Assembly: GCA_023133185.1 (NCBI GenBank)
Contig: JAGLWX010000179.1
Span: 1-7,943 of the forward strand
Direction of reading: 5' to 3'
DNA length: 7,943 nt
Origin: Fidelibacterota bacterium
GTDB taxonomy: Bacteria; Fidelibacterota; UBA2242
In this document: positions 6,073 through 7,943 of the stretch, piece after piece
Position numbering within the stretch: the stretch's first letter is position 1
Layout: each line of letters begins with the position of its first letter
The notes under the pieces: model-generated
Database searches by the model: none
What the model saw: only the letters and a program-made list of their open reading frames with translations
Told to the model about the DNA's origin: nothing
Position numbers and translations under genes: made by a program

Positions 6073-7943
6073 ATGAAGAAAATGTCTAAAATATTTCTGT
6101 TTATACTTGCTTGTCTGCTATTGAGCAGTGTTATATATGGTCAGGGTAAACTTTATGAAGGTCCCGATGACCCGGCTGCAGATCCGGCGGCTATTCGCGA
6201 AGGATACATGACCGGCAACCGCGTGCTTTTATATTTTCGGAACACAACCCAGCTATCTGACTGGCCAAGGGTAGAAGTATCCAAGTGGCCGGATACTTAT
6301 GAAGGCACTAAAATGGTTGATGGTATCGGACTCTTGATCGGCGCTCAGGTTTTTATTACTCAGGATACGGTGCCGGTAACTGATCCGACGCAGCGAATTT
6401 TATTGAACGCTCAGCATAAGCTGGACACTCTGTATTTTCTGCAGACCCATTATCGTGAAGAGATGGATCGCGATCCGACCGGGCAGATTGAATGGGGATT
6501 ATATCCGGTTTTCGAGTATTTTAATGAAAATAGTGAGTATCCTGCTATGAGCAATTTACCAAACTCATGGCCGACCGCAGGCTGGCCGGCAGGTGGCAAT
6601 GGGTTGAAGTGGCCCGGTGAATGGGACGGCAGATTTGGTCGTGGTGTAATCTACGCTGATTTAGAGACTTATTTTGTTGCCAATGATGCCCAGGACCAGG
6701 AATATCTTGGTCCTGAAGATCGGGTTAAATATTACCCGCGTCCCGGACGCTATATTGGAGATAAGCGACCTTCTGTTACAGTTCAATATGGAAAACCCTG
6801 GGGTGGGATTGGTATTCGCGTCGAGCAAAGAGGATTTCAGTGGAATAATCCCCAGGCCAGGGATGCGATTTTCTGGGAATACAATATTGCCAACATCTCG
6901 GATTACGATCTTCCTGAAATGGCTTTCGGATATTGGGTGGACAATGCTATCGGTGATAATATCGCCGGCGCCGGTGATGATGATGAGCTGGGCTTCTTTG
7001 ACAGGAAAATCGATTTGGCATATTCCTGGGATATTGACGGCATCGGTCAGGGTGGTTATCCGACGGGAATAATGGGATTTGCCTATCTGGAAAGTCCGGG
7101 ACTTGCTTATGATGAGATTGATAATGATGAAGATGGATTAGTCGATGAAAAGAGAGATAATCCTGCCGGAAATATTATCGGTCCCACTGCTGGAATTCAC
7201 AACTTGAGTGCTTTTCTGGAATTTTATCGTATAAACGAAGAAGACCTGCGTGACCATTACGAAGGCGATGAAGATCAGGATTGGATGGATGGTGAAGACC
7301 TGAACGGGAATGGGGTTTATGATATTGGCGAGGATGCCGGCGATGATGTGGGGCTGGACGGCGTCGGTCCCTCGGAATTGAATTATACCGGTCCCGATGA
7401 GGGTGAATGCAATCATAAGCCCGATTATACTGAGGATGGCTGTGAACCTAATTTTGCCGCTACCGATGTCAGTGAATCGGATATGGTGGGCTTGACCTCT
7501 TTTCAACTGTTTCCGATCCCGTCGCACACACGTCCGGATGTGAATTGGTTCCGTTATGATAAATCCATGTGGGAGGTCATCGGCTCGGATACGCTGATTG
7601 AGTATCTTGGTAATATCTCTAATCTTGTTGAAACTTTTGCTTCCGGACCATTTCCGCTTTATCAGGGGCGCACCGAGCGTATTTCAATGTCGGAGCTACA
7701 TTCTTTTGATCCGCTTGAAGGACTGAGTTCCGATGAACATTCTGCGCCCGCGTTGTTTGAATTAAAGCGCATCGTGCAGGTGATTTATGAAAAGGATTAC
7801 CGTTTTGCCCAGCCGCCGAAAATGCCTACCCTGACGGCTACGGCCAGCGACGGAAAAGTGGTCTTAACCTGGGATGATATTGCCGACACGAAAACACGGG
7901 ATCCCTTTGTAGGAAATATAAACGATTTTGAGGGCTATAAACT
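6073..7943 (+). CDS. Large secreted protein with Asp-rich calcium-type loops and an FN3 domain, partner of the TonB receptor (3' end outside window)
   Basis: The frame is open from ATG 6073 to the window edge: 623 codons and two bases, with no stop. Residues 1-23 are a signal peptide (MKKMSKIFLF, hydrophobic core, then VIYG before Q24). C14 lies inside the hydrophobic core in a poor lipobox (ILAC), so I favour ordinary Sec cleavage over a lipoprotein. Residues about 30-345 are rich in W, Y, G and P and look beta-rich (GIGIRVEQRGFQW, 'DAIFWEYNIANISD', 'MAFGYWVDNAIGDN'). Two Asp-rich loops follow: DNDEDGLVDE (350-359) and DLNGNGVYDIGE (409-420), the latter an EF-hand-like pattern. C446 and C457 could form a disulfide. 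'SDMVGLTSFQLFPIP' (469-483) is a motif I associate with uncharacterised secreted proteins of KSB1/Calditrichota-type genomes. From about residue 583 an FN3-like domain starts (PTLTATASDGKVVLTWDD, then DFEGYK). No SusD fold or enzyme signature is visible. The gene begins 56 bases after the receptor stop, implying one operon. A T9SS sorting domain may lie beyond the edge; this is not visible. Confidence 0.88.
   Translation, partial: MKKMSKIFLFILACLLLSSVIYGQGKLYEGPDDPAADPAAIREGYMTGNRVLLYFRNTTQLSDWPRVEVSKWPDTYEGTKMVDGIGLLIGAQVFITQDTVPVTDPTQRILLNAQHKLDTLYFLQTHYREEMDRDPTGQIEWGLYPVFEYFNENSEYPAMSNLPNSWPTAGWPAGGNGLKWPGEWDGRFGRGVIYADLETYFVANDAQDQEYLGPEDRVKYYPRPGRYIGDKRPSVTVQYGKPWGGIGIRVEQRGFQWNNPQARDAIFWEYNIANISDYDLPEMAFGYWVDNAIGDNIAGAGDDDELGFFDRKIDLAYSWDIDGIGQGGYPTGIMGFAYLESPGLAYDEIDNDEDGLVDEKRDNPAGNIIGPTAGIHNLSAFLEFYRINEEDLRDHYEGDEDQDWMDGEDLNGNGVYDIGEDAGDDVGLDGVGPSELNYTGPDEGECNHKPDYTEDGCEPNFAATDVSESDMVGLTSFQLFPIPSHTRPDVNWFRYDKSMWEVIGSDTLIEYLGNISNLVETFASGPFPLYQGRTERISMSELHSFDPLEGLSSDEHSAPALFELKRIVQVIYEKDYRFAQPPKMPTLTATASDGKVVLTWDDIADTKTRDPFVGNINDFEGYK

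Noticed and set aside
6073..6114. Lipoprotein signal (ILAC with C14) in the partner protein, which would strengthen a SusD analogy
   Set aside because: Leucine before the alanine is a poor lipobox, and the hydrophobic core runs on past the cysteine to VIYG-Q, the same ending as the other signal peptides here.
6674..7072. 132-codon open frame on the plus strand in another frame
   Set aside because: It overlaps the partner-protein gene, which has the signal peptide, ribosome binding site and conserved motifs. This frame has none.
7138..7527. 129-codon open frame on the minus strand
   Set aside because: It lies antisense within the secreted partner gene, whose frame is open throughout with signal peptide and motifs. 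The hydrophobic look of the antisense peptide comes from reading Asp-rich codons backwards.

Overview
The window looks like chromosomal DNA from a Gram-negative member of the FCB superphylum outside the classical Bacteroidetes (Calditrichota, KSB1, Neomarinimicrobiota or Ignavibacteria-like). The basis is the C-terminal signature 'NYPNPFNPTT' followed by 'PSGVYFYR' and a terminal 'KKMLLVK', signal peptides that end in YGQ or FGQ, a TonB-dependent receptor with an N-terminal carboxypeptidase-regulatory-like domain, and a large secreted protein with Asp-rich loops. The phylum is an inference; no rRNA or other phylogenetic marker is present.

Layout, all on the + strand: (1) 1-267, the last 88 codons of a secreted protein, consisting entirely of a type IX secretion (T9SS) C-terminal sorting domain. 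(2) 268-572, an A+T-rich gap with a possible stem-loop and a strong ribosome binding site. (3) 573-3113, an 846-residue exported protein with two jelly-roll-like domains, an FN3-like domain, a CBM9-like domain and a T9SS sorting domain, but no catalytic domain that I can recognise. (4) 3129-3166, a strong intrinsic-terminator-like hairpin. (5) 3272-6016, a 914-residue TonB-dependent outer-membrane receptor. (6) 6073 to the window end, the first 623 codons of a secreted protein with two Asp-rich calcium-type loops and the beginning of an FN3 domain. It is almost certainly co-transcribed with the receptor.

Taken together this is a cell-envelope nutrient-acquisition or surface-display region. 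Two T9SS cargo proteins, one with several sugar-binding-type modules, sit beside a TonB-dependent transporter paired with a large exported partner. The receptor plus partner arrangement resembles the SusC/SusD logic of Bacteroidetes, but the partner is not recognisably SusD-like. That unexplained partner is the most interesting element here. I found no mobile elements, CRISPR arrays, tRNAs or rRNAs.
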